This document shows, in pieces, positions 56,101 through 63,024 of a stretch of 64,000 nt of DNA. The stretch is taken from positions 806,001-870,000 of the forward strand of contig JAIUNV010000001.1 of NCBI GenBank assembly GCA_020161435.1. The letters are read 5' to 3'. The DNA comes from Bacteroidota bacterium (GTDB lineage Bacteria; Bacteroidota; Bacteroidia; Chitinophagales; Chitinophagaceae). Numbering within the stretch: the stretch's first letter is position 1; each line of letters begins with the position of its first letter. The position numbers were made by a program, and so were the translations under genes. The notes beneath the pieces are model-generated. The model was not told the origin of the DNA and searched no databases. It worked only from the letters and a program-made list of their open reading frames with translations.

Positions 56101-56628
56101 TTACGCCGTCGATTGTACATCCATGCCATCGTAAGCAATCTCCAGTGTTTCTATGGCTGCTTCACTACGCATGCTGTTGAAATGCGGGCCGCTGTACCGT
56201 ACCGGAAAGGCGTTACGGAGTTTCCAAACGTACACAGGGTTATGTTCTTCATTCAGCAGTCGCACAGTCAGGTCACGCCGCTCTGGCTTACCGGATTGTA
56301 CGGTTTTCATCCAGTCAAAAAAATCGGTATCGCCAGTAACTATGCCGCGTTTTAAAATAAGGTTGCTGTAGCGGTGCTGGCCCGGCATTTTGCGGGTATT
56401 GTATTCCGGCGAAGCGCCATCCCGAAAGTCGATGACTTCCACCTGCAAATCGAGGCCGGTGATTTCGGTAAAGCGGAGACTGACGCCTCCAAATTGAACA
56501 TCAAAATGATAGTTAGGCAAAGGCGTTGTCATAACAAGTGTGTTTTTGTAAGTGAGGTACCACAGCACCAGCAGCAGCAACAATGCTGCCAGCAATACCA
56601 ACACCCCGATGAGCAAAAATGTAAGCAT
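56101..56628 (-). CDS. phage T4 gp19-like tail tube domain protein with N-terminal membrane helix
   Basis: 175 aa from the first ATG. Residues ~1-27 (LTFLLIGVLVLLAALLLLLV) are strongly hydrophobic; the rest (~33-172) is a tail-tube domain of the gp19 type found in contractile injection systems: PNYHFDVQFGG, GASPEYNTRKMPGQHRYSN, ERRDLTVRLLNEEHNPVYVW. An internal ATG at 56532 would give a helix-free canonical tube protein. No sheath, baseplate or AAA genes are nearby. The true start is undecided. Confidence 0.8.
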   Translation of the reverse strand: MLTFLLIGVLVLLAALLLLLVLWYLTYKNTLVMTTPLPNYHFDVQFGGVSLRFTEITGLDLQVEVIDFRDGASPEYNTRKMPGQHRYSNLILKRGIVTGDTDFFDWMKTVQSGKPERRDLTVRLLNEEHNPVYVWKLRNAFPVRYSGPHFNSMRSEAAIETLEIAYDGMDVQSTA

Positions 56629-56802
56629 GCACAAAAGATACAACGGGTATTTGGAAAAGAAAAAAGCTATTAGCTTTATCGGCAGATGTCCGCACCAGCC
56701 GATAAGGAAGGGTACTGTTTTTTTCTGTACCGTTATTTTTTCGATGCTGTATGCAATATTATTTTTACTCCAGGATTCCTATTACCCCATCAATTTTTTG
56801 CC

Positions 56803-57936
56803 ATGTTCAAACCCGCCATCATTGTCTTTACAGTATTGTGCTATTGCATTACAATTGTACCCTCTTTTAGCCAGGGAAAAGTTGGCATCAATACCAATGC
56901 GCCACAAGCCATGCTGCATGTAAAAGATAGTAGCGTGTTGTTTAGTGGTGCGATAGGTGCTCCTGATGGCAACCCGCCAGCCAGTGGCGAAGGAATACGC
57001 ATGATGTGGTATCCCGAACGGATGGCTTTCAGGGCTGGCTATGTTACTGCCAACCAATGGGACAAGAATAATATTGGGTATGCTTCGGCAGCTTTCGGTG
57101 ACAATACAAAAGCATTTGGAGAGTCTTCAGCAGCATTTGGTAGCAATAATGAAGCAATTGGTTCCAATACTTTTGTTACAGGCAGAGAATCAAAAGCAAC
57201 GGGGATATACAGTGTCGCTACAGGATATCGAACAGAAGCCAAAGGCTACGCTACAACAACCTTTGGTGAAAATACAATTGCTGCTTTTGATTATGCATTT
57301 GCCACAGGCACTCGGACAAGTGCAATTGGCACAGCTTCTTTTACTACCGGAGCATATAATTTAGCTTATGGTATTGCTTCATTTGCCACCGGATACGAAG
57401 GCATAGTGAATGCAGATTTTGGGGTTGTAACAGGGCGGAGGAATGTCAACAATGCATATGCATCGCTGGTGATTGGTACATTTAATGATTCAATCATAGG
57501 CAGTAGCAAAACAACTTTTGTAGCAACAGATCCCGTTTTCATTGTTGGGAATGGTACGGCAGATAATGCAAGAAGCAATGCACTGGTAGTCCGCAAAAAT
57601 GGCGATGCTACCATAACCGGCGAAGTACAACGCCCAGCCACCGGCGCCGCCAATGTGGTGCCCATTTGTTACGGTTCTATATCTTCTGCAGGAAGCATCA
57701 ATAGTGGTACCGGCAATTTCTCGATTGTGAGAACGGCTGCCGGCCAATTTGAAGTCAGCATTACCAACGAAACGTACAGCAACACGGCTTACATCACTAC
57801 GGTTACGGTGGTGGGTGGAGCTTCTTTCAGAATTGCCACTACTGGTGCCGGAAGCGGCAAACTCATCATTCGCATTTTTGATATCAACGGTACTTTGGTA
57901 GATGCTCCTTTCCACTTTGTGGTATTTCAGCAATAA
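56803..57936 (+). CDS. YadA-head-like repeat protein (trimeric adhesin/fibre type)
   Basis: 377 aa from MFKPAIIVFTVLCYCITIV (signal peptide ending SFSQ); the longer frame upstream is unlikely. A Bacteroidota-typical GKVGINTNAPQAMLHVKDSS segment is followed by YadA-head-type repeats (~80-220) with ASAAFGDNTKAFGESSAAFG and ATGxxxxAxG patterns, which form a trimeric left-handed beta-roll. The C-terminal ~100 residues are a separate beta domain. Divergent from the gp19-like gene. Confidence 0.85.
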   Translation: MFKPAIIVFTVLCYCITIVPSFSQGKVGINTNAPQAMLHVKDSSVLFSGAIGAPDGNPPASGEGIRMMWYPERMAFRAGYVTANQWDKNNIGYASAAFGDNTKAFGESSAAFGSNNEAIGSNTFVTGRESKATGIYSVATGYRTEAKGYATTTFGENTIAAFDYAFATGTRTSAIGTASFTTGAYNLAYGIASFATGYEGIVNADFGVVTGRRNVNNAYASLVIGTFNDSIIGSSKTTFVATDPVFIVGNGTADNARSNALVVRKNGDATITGEVQRPATGAANVVPICYGSISSAGSINSGTGNFSIVRTAAGQFEVSITNETYSNTAYITTVTVVGGASFRIATTGAGSGKLIIRIFDINGTLVDAPFHFVVFQQ

Positions 57937-57978
57937 AATATTGTTTTGCTTCATTGGCAGCTGTCCGTACCAGCAGAC

Positions 57979-58014
57979 ATGAATCACCCCGACCTACAGG
58001 CCGGGGTGATTCAT
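57979..58014. terminator. strong hairpin without T-run
   Basis: ATGAATCACCCCG...CGGGGTGATTCAT, perfect 13-bp stem with an inner CCT/AGG. It lies between convergent genes but lacks flanking T/A tracts, so termination is uncertain. Confidence 0.5.
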
Positions 58015-58029
58015 GATGCAATCAAATCA

Positions 58030-58407
58030 TTATTGCTCAGCCGTAGCCGGACTAATAGTGTTGTTGATTTCGGTGATTGTCGTAACGGGGAAACCACCTT
58101 TTTTGGCATGCTCTCTGAGCAGTGTTTCATTATCGGCTTTGTACACACAAAACACTTTGTTGCCCGTTACATAACTCTGCACCCACTGAATGCGGGGCCC
58201 CATTTCTTTGAGCACCGTGCAAGATTTTTGAGAGATGGCTTTCAAATCGCCGGGGGTAAAATTGCCAGCACCGGGAATGTCTCTTTCAATGAGGTAGGTT
58301 TTCATAGGAGCTTCTTTTTTGTCGGTTTTGGTAGTGGTTTGTGCTTGTGTGTACAGGCTGCCGCAGAGCAACAGCAACATGGCGAGGAGGCGGGTAATGG
58401 TTGTCAT
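58030..58407 (-). CDS. exported DUF4242 protein
   Basis: 125 aa from MTTITRLLAMLLLLCGSLYTQAQ, signal peptide. Mature part is DUF4242 (ferredoxin-like alpha/beta): MKTYLIERDIPGAGNFTPGDLKAIS, KVFCVYKADNETLLREHAKKGGFP. A Streptomyces member binds nickel; metal binding here is only inferred. It lies downstream of a cytoplasmic regulator with its own DUF4242 domain. Confidence 0.88.
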   Translation of the reverse strand: MTTITRLLAMLLLLCGSLYTQAQTTTKTDKKEAPMKTYLIERDIPGAGNFTPGDLKAISQKSCTVLKEMGPRIQWVQSYVTGNKVFCVYKADNETLLREHAKKGGFPVTTITEINNTISPATAEQ

Positions 58408-58508
58408 AACTTTTTCTTTTTTGGGGTTTGATGGAATGACACAAAACAACAACAGCCCGCTATGCGGCACTATCAATTTTCTTGCAAAGAATGGTAAAAT
58501 TCAACCGG

Positions 58509-59606
58509 CTATTGATTGGCCATATCGGTGTATTGCAACGGCAACATGTGGAAGCGGTTTTTGAAACACTTCGTGAAATACGACGGGCTTGAAAAGCCGG
58601 TGGCATAACTGATTTGCGCAATGGAAGCATCTTTCGTACGCAGCATGGCGAGTGCCTGCTGCAAGCGAAACTCTTTGAGCAAGGCGTTGGGTGATACCTG
58701 CCACAACGCCTGTGTTTTGCGGTAGAGTTGTGTGCTGCTCATGGCCATGGCTTGTGCAAATTGTTCGATGTCGAAATGCTCTTCGGCATAGTGCTCTTGC
58801 AGCACATCAAACAGTTGGGTAATGAAGGGCTCATCTTGCGGCGCAAAGAGCTGCAGGTGGCTTTGCATGCTTGCCAGCTGATTGCTGCTGAGCAGCACTT
58901 TTACCGTATTGGTGAGTTGCACAAAACCCGGTTGTGCCATCAGGTTCATGCGGCGCAGCATGGTTACCGTATCGCCAAACAACGCATCGGTTTGCATGAT
59001 GGGTTCGCCGGCATGAATGCTCAGTTTCCATTGCAGCGGACTATGAGTGCCAAGCGCCTGCTGCATGGCACAGGCTGCGGCAAATGCATCGGTGGCGGCT
59101 ACAAAAGAGGCGAGGTATTCCTGCCCTTCGCGGATGACTTCGCGGCCGTGGTGCTGCAGTGCAATTTGGCGGATGGTTTTGTAAAAACCGGCGCTAAGAG
59201 TGGCGGCAGCATCGGCACCAACGGCTTGCTGCAACAGTACCGTATCACAGATTTGTGCACAGAGCAAAATGCGGTAGGAGGTGTCGTCGAGAATGATGAG
59301 CCCCTTGTCGGATACCTGTGCATTGTCGGGGTCGGTAATGCGGCCCAGAAAAGAGTACACAAGGTTGGGCTCAACTTCCACTATTTTGTGCGGTACCAAA
59401 CCGTGAGCACGGTTGTGTAGTTCTATCACACTTTCCTGGTTGGGTGCATCAATAAGGCAAAACACATGGCCACGCAGTTCATCAATCCAATAAGTGAGGC
59501 ATTTGCAGCTGTGTTCTTTCTCCATGAGTACATCCATGCTGTGGGCATCGGCTACGTCTTTGGCATTCACGCCGGGTACAATGTGGAGGTCCATGAAGAT
59601 GGGCAT
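58509..59606 (-). CDS. DUF4242 + degenerate cyclase-like domain + AraC-type regulator
   Basis: 365 aa, no signal peptide. Residues ~1-90: DUF4242 (MPIFMDLHIVPGVNAKDV, FCLIDAPNQESVIELH). ~105-255: fold resembling class III nucleotidyl cyclases (SIHAGEPI and DALFGDTVTMLRRM match the IHxGE and YFGxxVNxAARL signatures), but the metal-binding Asp positions are not evident, so it is likely a sensor rather than an enzyme. ~262-365: two HTH motifs of an AraC regulator (IAQISYATGFSSPSYFTKCFK). Upstream of the exported DUF4242 gene on the same strand. Confidence 0.88.
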   Translation of the reverse strand: MPIFMDLHIVPGVNAKDVADAHSMDVLMEKEHSCKCLTYWIDELRGHVFCLIDAPNQESVIELHNRAHGLVPHKIVEVEPNLVYSFLGRITDPDNAQVSDKGLIILDDTSYRILLCAQICDTVLLQQAVGADAAATLSAGFYKTIRQIALQHHGREVIREGQEYLASFVAATDAFAAACAMQQALGTHSPLQWKLSIHAGEPIMQTDALFGDTVTMLRRMNLMAQPGFVQLTNTVKVLLSSNQLASMQSHLQLFAPQDEPFITQLFDVLQEHYAEEHFDIEQFAQAMAMSSTQLYRKTQALWQVSPNALLKEFRLQQALAMLRTKDASIAQISYATGFSSPSYFTKCFKNRFHMLPLQYTDMANQ

Positions 59607-59718
59607 GGGTAAGATGTTTGTAGAAAGATAGTCAGATATGCGGAAAACTGTATATGTGGGTGCTTGCTAATGACTCGTCCTAAAAAAAGTTTACAGGTTT
59701 TGTGATAAATCCCTCCGC

Positions 59719-59973
59719 CATGTTTCGTGGCACACGAAACATGTAGCGAAAAAAAAGGTGAACAAAAAAAATCAACAAAACAAAACGTTCACAAATCTGT
59801 GAACGAAAAAAGTGTGTACGTTTTTTTTGAAAAAAAATTTTCTTCCACAAAACGGTGAACGAAAAATGTGTGAACGTTTTGTTTGGAAATAAAAAAACGT
59901 TCACAAAAAGGGTTGCTGCCGTTGTTGATCGCTGACCAACAACGCATGTATGCCGGTTCGTGTGCCACGAACC
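59719..59973. repeat. AT-rich iteron-like block with terminal inverted repeats
   Basis: The 421-base gap 59607-60027 has no credible gene. It contains identical inverted 15-mers TTCGTGGCACACGAA (59724-59738) and its reverse complement (59957-59971), each within a larger hairpin (CATGTTTCGTG/CACGAAACATG at 59719-59743). Between them the heptamer CGTTCAC/GTGAACG occurs five times (59786, 59799, 59855, 59870, 59898), making palindromes CGTTCACA-AATC-TGTGAACG and TGTGAACGTTTT...AAAACGTTCACA (59869-59905). Rich in A and T tracts. Confidence 0.6.
59912..59944. repeat. hairpin repeat C, copy 1
   Basis: 33-base unit whose core GTTGTTGATC-GCT-GACCAACAAC folds into a 10-bp hairpin. 30 of 33 bases match the copy at 60942-60974. 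Confidence 0.65.
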
Positions 59974-60027
59974 AGGACGTGAAAATCAAAAAAAACTTAT
60001 TGGATTTGAACCGCTCTTTACCGGCTG

Positions 60028-60843
60028 TCAATAGTATTCAATCGTTCTTTTTATTACCCAGTTTGTCCCTTTTTTCATTTCTCCATTTGGTTGTTTTGAT
60101 TCACTTGATGAATTTTTGGTTATCCAGTTTCCGGTAGCATCATTTGTGTATAGTGTTCTGTCGGTGTAGGTCTTGTCGGCTGAAACACTGGTCTCACGAA
60201 TCAAAACATGCTTCTCGCTGTAATAGATCAGCTTGTTCGTGATTTCACCATCCTCGTCTGATTGAAAAAGAACAATCTGATTCTTTTTATCATCCTGCCG
60301 GTAGCTGTAGGTATACATTCCTGCCATGTCTCCGTTTCCTGAATAGTAATATTGTTTTATCAGTTGCCCTTCTGCATTGTATTCATATCGGGAAGTGCCG
60401 TACATGCTATTTTTACTTGAAGTGAGCAGCATCTTTGAATCGTAGCTGTATGTTTCATTCCCGCCAAGGCCGCCCGTTCTGCTGGTGATAAAGCCTGCTT
60501 CATTTAAAGCATAGCTATAGGTCCCCTTAAACGAAGCGTTGTTTTGGATTACTGTTATTTCACGCTTTTTGAAATTATATACGAGTACTGTTGTGCCTGC
60601 AGGAGAATAGTTGGTAATTTTTTTTAACAGACCCGCCGTGTCAAATTCATATTCTTCTGAAACAGAACCTGAAGCATCGTATTCCGATAATTTTTTGACT
60701 TTCCCCTTTAAGTTGTAATCGCTGAGTTTATACTTGAAGGCTACGGGATTTATCACTTTTATGGGTGCTGCCGGCTGTGCTTTTGTGTCAACAACGGTAA
60801 AAAACAGGAAAATGCTGAGACAGATAAAATTGAGTTTAAGCAT
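60028..60843 (-). CDS. secreted YD/RHS-like repeat protein
   Basis: 271 aa. Signal peptide 1-22 (TKAQ). Repeated Y-x-Y-(D/N)-x-x-G-x-(L/I) units (YEFDTAGLLKKI, YEYNAEGQLIKQYYY, YTNDATGNWITK) resemble YD/RHS-type beta-hairpin repeats found in Bacteroidota secreted proteins. No toxin domain visible. The gene is bracketed by the two copies of hairpin repeat C and looks more AT-rich than its neighbours. Confidence 0.75.
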   Translation of the reverse strand: MLKLNFICLSIFLFFTVVDTKAQPAAPIKVINPVAFKYKLSDYNLKGKVKKLSEYDASGSVSEEYEFDTAGLLKKITNYSPAGTTVLVYNFKKREITVIQNNASFKGTYSYALNEAGFITSRTGGLGGNETYSYDSKMLLTSSKNSMYGTSRYEYNAEGQLIKQYYYSGNGDMAGMYTYSYRQDDKKNQIVLFQSDEDGEITNKLIYYSEKHVLIRETSVSADKTYTDRTLYTNDATGNWITKNSSSESKQPNGEMKKGTNWVIKRTIEYY

Positions 60844-60941
60844 GTGTGTTTTTTTAATACCAAAAATAGGCTAACAAGTATGTCAAATAACTACCCGCTG
60901 GCGGGTATCTTATTGCTCTTGATCGTATTGCACATAGATAT

Positions 60942-60974
60942 GTTGCTGCTGTTGTTAGTCGCTGACCAACAACG
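60942..60974. repeat. hairpin repeat C, copy 2
   Basis: Core GTTGTTAGTC-GCT-GACCAACAAC. Same orientation as copy 1, 1030 bases away. Lies in the 355-base gap between the YD-like gene and paaA; a TACCCGC-TG-GCGGGTA palindrome is at 60892-60907. Confidence 0.65.
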
Positions 60975-61033
60975 GCGGGCTCAATGGCTGCTGCCTGCAC
61001 CCCTGCTGATGGGCTGCGGATGACTGGCGGGTA

Positions 61034-61082
61034 GTGCCGGCGCTTTTGGCCGGCACCGCAGCGCAGCGGAGCCAAAAGGCAC
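61034..61082 (+). promoter_or_regulatory. competing GC hairpins upstream of paaA
   Basis: GTGCCGGC (61034-61041) can pair with GCCGGCAC (61049-61056), or the left segment GTGCC...TTTTGGC can pair with GCCAAAAGGCAC (61071-61082). The two folds exclude each other. If transcribed, this could act as a leader switch; no T-run follows. Confidence 0.35.
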
Positions 61083-61132
61083 CGAACCACAGCTGCCATT
61101 TTGTGGTAGCCCACAGCCCCCAAAGTGTTCCC

Positions 61133-61156
61133 AAAAACTAACAAGCGTTAGTTTTT
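61133..61156. promoter_or_regulatory. palindromic operator candidate for the paa operon
   Basis: AAAAACTAAC-AAGC-GTTAGTTTTT, perfect 10-bp arms, 43 bases upstream of the paaA ATG. Dimeric TetR-type regulators commonly control phenylacetate genes; no such regulator is in the window. A TATTTTTA at 61171-61178 could be a weak -7 box just downstream. Confidence 0.55.
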
Positions 61157-61198
61157 GACGGCAATCCCTGTATTTTTACGGCCACTAAACGGATTGCT

Positions 61199-62140
61199 AT
61201 GGCCATTGCTCCCTTGGAAGCACGGTTTCAGGAGAAGATTGACCGTGACATTAAAATTGAACCGAAAGACTGGATGCCGCCGGCATACCGGCAAACGCTC
61301 GTCCGCCAGATAAGCCAACACGCCCACAGCGAAATAGTGGGCATGCTGCCCGAAGGCAACTGGATAACCCGTGCCCCGAGCCTCAAGCGCAAAGCCATCC
61401 TCATGGCCAAAGTGCAGGACGAAGCGGGCCACGGCCTGTACCTGTACAGCGCCGCCGAAACGCTGGGCATCAGCCGCGATGAAATGATCACGCAGCTGCA
61501 TACGGGCAAAGCAAAATACTCTTCCATTTTTAACTACCCCACGCTGAGCTGGGCCGATATGGGTGCCATTGGCTGGCTGGTAGATGGCGCCGCCATAATG
61601 AACCAGGTGCCGCTGTGCCGCACCAGCTACGGCCCCTACAGCCGCGCCATGATACGGGTGTGCAAAGAGGAAAGTTTTCACCAGCGCCAGGGCTTTGAAA
61701 TACTGCTGGTACTGAGCAAGGGCACCGATGCGCAAAAAGCCATGTGTCAGGATGCCATCAACCGCTGGTGGTGGCCAAGTCTTATGATGTTTGGTCCGCC
61801 CGATGATGAAAGCCCCAACACGCAGCAAAGCATGCAATGGAAAATCAAACGTTTTACCAACGATGAACTGCGCCAGCGTTTTGTAGACATGATAGCAGAG
61901 CAAATCAAACTGCTGGGCATGACGCTGCCCGACCCCGACCTGCGTTGGAACGAGGAGCGGCAGCATTACGATTTTGGCGCCATCAACTGGGATGAGTTTT
62001 GGCAGGTGTTGAAAGGCAACGGCCCCTGCAACCAGCAACGGTTGGATGCAAGACGCAAGGCCTGGGATGATGGGGCTTGGGTGCGGGAGGCGGCGAAAGC
62101 CTACGCCAATAAAGTGCGTTTGAAAAAGGAAGTGGCTTGA
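61199..62140 (+). CDS. paaA: 1,2-phenylacetyl-CoA epoxidase, catalytic subunit
   Basis: PaaA is the di-iron subunit of the PaaABCE epoxidase, which opens aerobic phenylacetate degradation by epoxidising the phenyl ring of phenylacetyl-CoA. 313 aa, normal. Ferritin-like metal motifs [17 protein letters not shown] (ExxH) and [13 protein letters not shown] (ExxH) are intact; [16 protein letters not shown] lies between. First gene of the operon. The usual neighbour paaB is displaced 482 bases downstream by an inserted ORF. Confidence 0.96.
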   Translation: MAIAPLEARFQEKIDRDIKIEPKDWMPPAYRQTLVRQISQHAHSEIVGMLPEGNWITRAPSLKRKAILMAKVQDEAGHGLYLYSAAETLGISRDEMITQLHTGKAKYSSIFNYPTLSWADMGAIGWLVDGAAIMNQVPLCRTSYGPYSRAMIRVCKEESFHQRQGFEILLVLSKGTDAQKAMCQDAINRWWWPSLMMFGPPDDESPNTQQSMQWKIKRFTNDELRQRFVDMIAEQIKLLGMTLPDPDLRWNEERQHYDFGAINWDEFWQVLKGNGPCNQQRLDARRKAWDDGAWVREAAKAYANKVRLKKEVA

Positions 62141-62170
62141 GGAATGAGGAATGCGGAATGAGGAATGCGG

Positions 62171-62618
62171 AATGATGATTTATGAATTAAGAATGATGAA
62201 TTAAAATTCAAAGGAATCGCATGAAGGGAGATGACCTGAAACAACGCACAAAGAAGTTTGCATTATCAATTATCAAACTTGCAGAGCAGTTGCCGCATAA
62301 CAGGGTAGGTTGGACGTTTACTGATCAGATTATAAGGTCTGCAACTTCCGTGGTAGCAAATTATCGGGCTGCTTGCCGTGCTAAGAGTGATAAGGATTTT
62401 ATTTCCAAAATGGAAACGGTTATTGAAGAAGCAGATGAGACTTTGTTTTGGTTGGAAATGATTGACGAGTCCAATATTATAACTGACAAAACAGATCTAT
62501 CGCCCATTACGAAAGAGTCCAATGAATTGCTATCCATTTTCGTTGCTTCAGTTAAAACAGTGAAAAGTCGTTTGGATGCTGCCAAGCATTCATAATTCAT
62601 CATTCATAAATCATCATT
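62171..62618. mobile_element. candidate insertion element carrying a four-helix-bundle ORF
   Basis: The interval between paaA and paaB is bounded by a perfect 17-bp inverted repeat, AATGATGATTTATGAAT (62171-62187) and its complement (62602-62618), plus a second inverted pair GAATGATGAATT (62191-62202) / AATTCATCATTC (62594-62605). Tandem GGAATGCGGAATGA-type words precede the left end. It encloses one ORF. Similar GAATGATGAAT words occur at 41.02 kb. No transposase. Confidence 0.55.
62221..62595 (+). CDS. four-helix bundle protein, 23S rRNA-intervening-sequence (S23) family
   Basis: 124 aa. Family features: FALSIIKLAEQLPHNRVGWTFTDQIIRSATSVVANYRAACRAKS (split in two helices) and FISKMETVIEEADETLFWLEMI. 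These proteins form pentameric four-helix bundles; they are found inside 23S rRNA intervening sequences, as the Avd accessory protein of diversity-generating retroelements, and as orphan ORFs. Here no rRNA or reverse transcriptase is present. It sits between paaA and paaB on the operon strand and would be co-transcribed. Confidence 0.9.
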   Translation: MKGDDLKQRTKKFALSIIKLAEQLPHNRVGWTFTDQIIRSATSVVANYRAACRAKSDKDFISKMETVIEEADETLFWLEMIDESNIITDKTDLSPITKESNELLSIFVASVKTVKSRLDAAKHS

Positions 62619-62622
62619 TAAT

Positions 62623-62988
62623 ATGGACCATACAATTAAGATGAACAGGTACGGCGATTACGGCGACAGAGAAGCCGCTGGCGGTCAGCAGGAATCGAAA
62701 GCAAATGCCAACGAATGGCCGCTCTGGGAAATCTTCATCCGCAGCAAACAGGGCCTCGATCACAAGCATGTGGGCAGCCTGCATGCAGCCGATGCACAAA
62801 TGGCCATCGAAAATGCACGGGATGTATACACCCGCCGCATGGAAGGGGTGAGCATATGGGTGGTGGAGAGCAAACACATCCACGCCAGCAATCCCGATGA
62901 GGCCGACAGCTTGTACGACCCCGCCAGTGATAAAGTGTACCGGCATCCTACTTTCTATGATTTGCCGGATGAGGTGAAGCACATGTAA
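62623..62988 (+). CDS. paaB: 1,2-phenylacetyl-CoA epoxidase subunit PaaB
   Basis: PaaB is a small non-catalytic subunit bridging PaaAC heterodimers. 121 aa; NEWPLWEIFIRSKQGLDHKHVGSLHA, WVVESKHIHAS and the C-terminal YRHPTFYDLP pattern identify it. The N-terminal ~28 residues (MDHTIKMNRYGDYGDREA) are longer than in many homologues. Starts 4 bases after the end of the candidate element. Confidence 0.95.
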   Translation: MDHTIKMNRYGDYGDREAAGGQQESKANANEWPLWEIFIRSKQGLDHKHVGSLHAADAQMAIENARDVYTRRMEGVSIWVVESKHIHASNPDEADSLYDPASDKVYRHPTFYDLPDEVKHM

Positions 62989-62995
62989 CCCCCAA

Positions 62996-63007
62996 CCCCT
63001 AAAGGGG
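62996..63007. repeat. CCCC-TAAA-GGGG intergenic repeat
   Basis: CCCCTAAAGGGG between paaB and paaC. A longer relative, CCCCCTAAAGGGGG, follows paaC at 63794-63807. Confidence 0.6.
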
Positions 63008-63024
63008 AGTTTAAGAACGAAACA

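Noticed and set aside
59680..60137. Three 74-84 aa frames through the AT-rich block
   Set aside because: They consist mainly of translated A/T tracts (Phe/Lys runs) and cross the repeats; no coding signal.
60854..61144. 96-aa minus-strand frame upstream of paaA
   Set aside because: It spans hairpins and repeat C and has low-information composition.
62221..62595. Diversity-generating retroelement (Avd-like ORF)
   Set aside because: No reverse transcriptase, template repeat or variable repeat nearby; only the fold family is shared.
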